NCBI GenBank assembly: GCA_034434515.1
Contig: DAOTZA010000063.1
Coordinates: 1 to 9,079, forward strand
Direction of reading: 5' to 3'
Source of the DNA: NAK19 sp034434515
Lineage (GTDB): Bacteria; Chloroflexota; Anaerolineae; Anaerolineales; UBA4823
Length of the DNA: 9,079 nucleotides
In this document: one piece after another, positions 6,421 to 9,079 of the stretch
Position numbering within the stretch: the stretch's first letter is position 1
How the letters are laid out: every line of letters starts with the position of its first letter
Program-made: the position numbers and the translations under genes
Notes under the pieces: model-generated
What the model was told of the DNA's origin: nothing
What the model saw: only the letters and a program-made list of their open reading frames with translations
Databases searched by the model: none

Positions 6421-7665
6421 ATGGACGATTCGAAAAAGAGACAAGAACAGAATCCCAAAAGACTGAACGTTTTCTTGGAGGAAGTCCGCCGTAGCCCTTT
6501 GACGGTGACGTTCCTGGCAATATTCACCGGTTTATTCCTGGGTGGCATTATTGCTGCGCTGACGTCCGAGCAAATGTATGCGGCCTTCCGCGTCTCGCTG
6601 GGAGAAGGAATCAAAGTCGGCGCGCAGGCGGCCTGGAACACCTATCGCGCCTTGTTCCTTGGCGCGTTTGGCGACCCGGCTAAGATTTCAGCCGCCTTTG
6701 CCACAGGGGACTGGCTGCAAATCAACCGCGCCCTCAGCCCCTTCTTTGAAAGTCTGGTGCAGGCTACGCCCTATATTTTTGCCGGGCTGGCCGTTGCTTT
6801 TGGCTTTCGGGTGGGATTATTCAACATCGGCGCTGAAGGGCAGATCTTTGTTGGTGCATTGGCAGCTGTTTGGGCTGGCGTGTTTATCAAGGGACTGCCG
6901 GCCATCATCCATGCTCCTTTAGCCTTCCTGATCGGTGGCTTGGGGGGTGCCTTATGGGGCTTTGTGCCAGGCTGGTTGAAGGCGAAAACCGGCGCCCATG
7001 AGGTGATCATCACCATCATGATGAACTACATTGCCTTCCGCTTGAGCGAATATCTCTTGACCGGCTATTTACGCGATCCCAACAAGACCACTCCCATCAG
7101 CGCCCCGATCGAAACCACTGCCTGGATTCCGCGCTTTTTCCCGGATCCTAATCGCTTCCATTTGGGGTTTTTCATCGCTTTGGGGATTGCCTATCTGATT
7201 TACCTGTTGTTGTTCAAGACCACTTGGGGGTTTGAACTGCGCACGGTTGGCGCAAACCCCAGCGCTGCGCACTATGCTGGCATGAACATTGTGCGCAGTA
7301 TGGTGATCACCATGTCCCTGTCGGGCATGCTGGCTGGCTTCGCCGGCGCCAACGAAGTTTTGGGAGTCAACCGCAACCTGGGAGTAGCGTTCTCCTCGGG
7401 ATACGGTTTCGATAGCATTGCCCTGGCTTTGCTGGGCAACAGCCATCCTCTGGGGGTTGTTTTAGCTGCTTTGCTCTTTGGTTTCCTGCGCAATGGCGCT
7501 ATCCAAATGCAATTGACCGCCGGCATTCCGATTGACATCATTTCGATTATCCAAGCCATGATCCTCGCCTTCATTGCTGCCCCGGCGATTATCCGCACCC
7601 TTTATCGTTTGAAACTGCCCAAAGAAGTCGAAGTGGCAATCCGCTCAGAAGGAGAATCGGCATGA
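6421..7665 (+). CDS. BMP-family ABC importer permease 1 (NupC/YufP-like)
   Basis: A 414-residue integral membrane protein of the branched-chain-amino-acid/ribose-type permease family (PF02653-like). A charged cytoplasmic N-terminus (1-26) precedes a first membrane helix (about 27-47), then a roughly 60-residue segment before the core helices. The family signature FRVGLFNIGAEGQIFVGAL is at 129-147, a hydrophobic core follows, and the ATPase-contacting loop RTVGANPSAAHYAGMN is at 274-289. Further helices cover SMVITMSLSGMLAGFAGANEV and the C-terminal region to about 395. It would form the translocation pore as a heterodimer with the next gene product. ATG 6421 has AGGA at 6410-6413, a good spacing. 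The stop overlaps the next start (ATGA, 7662-7665), so the two permeases are probably made in equal amounts. The gene is slightly longer than compact family members because of the N-terminal part. Confidence 0.93.
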   Translation: MDDSKKRQEQNPKRLNVFLEEVRRSPLTVTFLAIFTGLFLGGIIAALTSEQMYAAFRVSLGEGIKVGAQAAWNTYRALFLGAFGDPAKISAAFATGDWLQINRALSPFFESLVQATPYIFAGLAVAFGFRVGLFNIGAEGQIFVGALAAVWAGVFIKGLPAIIHAPLAFLIGGLGGALWGFVPGWLKAKTGAHEVIITIMMNYIAFRLSEYLLTGYLRDPNKTTPISAPIETTAWIPRFFPDPNRFHLGFFIALGIAYLIYLLLFKTTWGFELRTVGANPSAAHYAGMNIVRSMVITMSLSGMLAGFAGANEVLGVNRNLGVAFSSGYGFDSIALALLGNSHPLGVVLAALLFGFLRNGAIQMQLTAGIPIDIISIIQAMILAFIAAPAIIRTLYRLKLPKEVEVAIRSEGESA

Positions 7666-8930
7666 CTGCACAAACGATCGGACGCAACTCAGCCCAGTAT
7701 ATCTCCCCTGCCCGCGAACGGGTGATGGGAGTGCTTTTCCTAATTGCTGCGGTGGCGATGTGGTTCTTTTTCCTGCGCAATACCGAACCAGGCGTGGTGA
7801 CCACTTTTGGCATGACCCCCGGCGGTTCAAAAGTTGCCGCACCAGATTGGGTCTTCGAGACTTCTTTTGCGCTGCAGGTTTTGATCTTTCTCACCGCTTT
7901 CCTGGGTGTATATCAACTGGCGCGTGGCTTCAAGCAGCGCACCAACCTTATCCTTGGTCTTGTGAGCGGCTTTTTCATTTTCGCCTTCCTGGCTTGGGGG
8001 ACAGCCGGGGTTTCTTTGAATTTAGCCGGCCTGTTGCGGGTGATGGTCATTCGCTCTGTGCCATTGACCCTGGGGGCATTTTCGGGCATCCTCTGTGAGC
8101 GTTCGGGGGTCTTTAATATTGCCATCGAGGGGATGATGCTCACGGCCGCTTTCACGGCAACCTTGTTTGGTAGCGTGACCCAAAACATCTGGATCGGATT
8201 GGTAAGCGGCATGTTAAGCGGGATGTTACTGGGTGGTGTTTTAGCTGTCTTAGCCATCAAGTACAAAGTGGACCAAATAATCGCCGGCACGGTCATCAAC
8301 ATCTTTTCCACCGGCTTGACTTCCTTCCTCTCGGCAAAGTTTTTACAGAAATATCAGGAGCTTAACAACCCCGGCCGTTTTCCCAACTGGGATCTGCCGG
8401 GCTTGTCACAAATTCCCTTTATCGGGCCCATCTTTTTCAGCCATAATCTGTATGTCTATACAATGTATGTGCTGTTAATCATCCTAACCGTGGCGCTTTT
8501 CTACACCCGTTGGGGGTTGCGCTTACGCTCGGTGGGCGAGCATCCCAAAGCTGCTGACACCCTGGGTATCCCGGTCAACCGCACGCGCTATATGGCGGTT
8601 CTGTTGGGCGGATTGATGGCCGGCTTTGCCGGCACCTATTTCACCTTAGGCTCGGTGGGGCGTTTCGATGAGGTGCTGACCGCCGGGCGGGGCTTTATCG
8701 CCCTGGCTGCAATGATCTTTGGGAACTGGAATCCGTTTGGCGCCTTTGGAGCGGGGCTGTTGTTTGGTTTTTCGGATTCGCTAGCCGGCAAGCTAACCAT
8801 CCTACGCGTGCCCATTCACAACAAGTTCCTGGAAATGGCGCCTTATCTGGTGACTATCATTGTCCTGGCTGGGGTGATCGGGCGCGGTCAACCACCGGCG
8901 GCAGGCGGAAAGCCCTACGAGAAAGAATAA
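7662..8930 (+). CDS. BMP-family ABC importer permease 2 (NupQ/YufQ-like)
   Basis: A 422-residue membrane protein, partner of the preceding permease. Membrane helices are visible at about 23-42 (VMGVLFLIAAVAMWFFFL), about 67-85 and about 97-115 before the core. The family motif LCERSGVFNIAIEGMMLTAAF spans 144-164, and the ATPase-coupling loop RSVGEHPKAADTLGI is at 289-303, followed by the glycine-rich helix LLGGLMAGFAGTYFTLG. The extra N-terminal helices before residue 120 make it longer than compact YufQ-like proteins (about 310-320), an extension also seen in permeases of this type from other phyla. ATG 7662 lies in a GGAG-rich context (AAGGAGAATCGGCATG) and overlaps the previous stop by 4 nt. 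No binding protein gene follows before the intergenic repeat, so this is the last gene of the operon as visible. Confidence 0.93.
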   Translation: MTAQTIGRNSAQYISPARERVMGVLFLIAAVAMWFFFLRNTEPGVVTTFGMTPGGSKVAAPDWVFETSFALQVLIFLTAFLGVYQLARGFKQRTNLILGLVSGFFIFAFLAWGTAGVSLNLAGLLRVMVIRSVPLTLGAFSGILCERSGVFNIAIEGMMLTAAFTATLFGSVTQNIWIGLVSGMLSGMLLGGVLAVLAIKYKVDQIIAGTVINIFSTGLTSFLSAKFLQKYQELNNPGRFPNWDLPGLSQIPFIGPIFFSHNLYVYTMYVLLIILTVALFYTRWGLRLRSVGEHPKAADTLGIPVNRTRYMAVLLGGLMAGFAGTYFTLGSVGRFDEVLTAGRGFIALAAMIFGNWNPFGAFGAGLLFGFSDSLAGKLTILRVPIHNKFLEMAPYLVTIIVLAGVIGRGQPPAAGGKPYEKE

Positions 8931-8941
8931 AGGGGGGAGAA

Positions 8942-9026
8942 TCCCTCACCCCCAGCCCCTCTCCCAGGGCGGGAGAGGGGAGATTGATTCCCTTCTCCCT
9001 TAGGGAGAAGGGTTAGGGATGAGGGA
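8942..9026. repeat. 85-bp imperfect palindrome with two inner hairpins, dispersed-repeat type
   Basis: The outer arms at 8942-8958 and 9010-9026 are complementary at 14 of 17 positions (TCCCTCA at both extreme ends). Inside are two perfect hairpins: CCCCTCTCCC (8956-8965) with GGGAGAGGGG (8971-8980) around a 5-nt loop, and CCCTTCTCCC (8990-8999) with GGGAGAAGGG (9003-9012). CCCTCACCCC...CCTCTCCC sequences of this kind are widespread intergenic repeats in Chloroflexota and several other groups. It resembles a small MITE- or REP-like non-coding element rather than a coding one. Only one copy is in the window, so dispersal cannot be shown here. Confidence 0.8.
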
Positions 9027-9032
9027 CTTTTT
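8942..9032 (+). terminator. Possible terminator after the second permease
   Basis: The folded repeat that starts 11 nt after the permease stop ends in GAGGGAC followed by TTTTT (9028-9032). A long GC-rich structure plus U-run fits an intrinsic terminator for the transporter transcript, and the repeat lies between what look like two convergent 3' ends. The structure is larger than a standard terminator, and neither inner hairpin is directly followed by the T-run, so the assignment is tentative. Confidence 0.4.
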
Positions 9033-9079
9033 ATCCACAACCGCCGCCGCTGGGACCACGCTTGAGCTGGAGTTTAATC
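9031..9079 (-). CDS. Possible C-terminal end of a convergent gene, cut by window edge
   Basis: The minus strand reads IKLQLKRGPSGGGCG followed by TAA (9031-9033). A tail of Gly and Cys after a basic stretch looks like a natural protein C-terminus, and its position straight after a terminator-like repeat fits a convergent neighbour. Only 15 residues are visible, so no family can be named. It could be chance reading in non-coding sequence. Confidence 0.3.
   Translation of the reverse strand, partial: IKLQLKRGPSGGGCG

Noticed and set aside
1..9079. A new defence, mobile or secretion system
   Set aside because: All confident genes belong to known polysaccharide-synthesis and ABC-transport families; no nuclease, transposase, integrase, toxin or phage-like protein was seen.

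Overview
The window reads as a typical stretch of chromosome from a member of Chloroflexota, most likely Anaerolineae-like. That placement is an inference from protein style, moderate GC content, the type of intergenic repeats and the permease/ATPase sequence types; there is no rRNA or marker gene here to prove it. No phage, insertion sequence, CRISPR array, tRNA or rRNA was recognised.

The left half (1-4508) is a minus-strand surface-polysaccharide block. Reading in the direction of transcription it holds wecC (UDP-ManNAc dehydrogenase, TTG start at 4508), wecB (UDP-GlcNAc 2-epimerase, overlapping wecC by 4 nt), a PAPS-type sulfotransferase (1 nt after wecB) and, after a gap of about 300 nt, a family 2 glycosyltransferase that runs off the left edge. 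WecB and WecC together turn UDP-GlcNAc into UDP-ManNAcA, an activated acidic sugar. The glycosyltransferase could transfer sugars during glycan assembly, and the sulfotransferase could add sulfate to the product or an intermediate. The tight coupling of wecC, wecB and the sulfotransferase suggests one glycan with both uronate and sulfate charge, but this is inferred.

A 361-nt divergent intergenic region (4509-4869) separates this block from a plus-strand ABC transporter operon. Each side has an extended -10 promoter candidate overlapping or abutting an inverted repeat near the predicted transcription start: TGGTATCAT with CCTGTCCGACAGG for the wec side, and TGATAAAAT with an almost perfect 20-bp palindrome for the transporter side.

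The right half (4870-8930) encodes a double-domain ATPase and two permeases of the BMP/NupBCQ (YufO-YufP-YufQ) nucleoside importer type, with 24-nt and -4-nt junctions. The usual BmpA-type binding lipoprotein is not in the operon as seen here. After the second permease lies an 85-bp imperfect palindrome containing two internal hairpins (8942-9026), probably a dispersed intergenic repeat that may also act as a terminator. The last 49 nt look like the C-terminal end of a convergent minus-strand gene.

Overall the genes are familiar. The parts most worth a second look are the promoter-operator palindrome at 4829-4852, the uronate-plus-sulfate gene grouping, and the missing binding protein.
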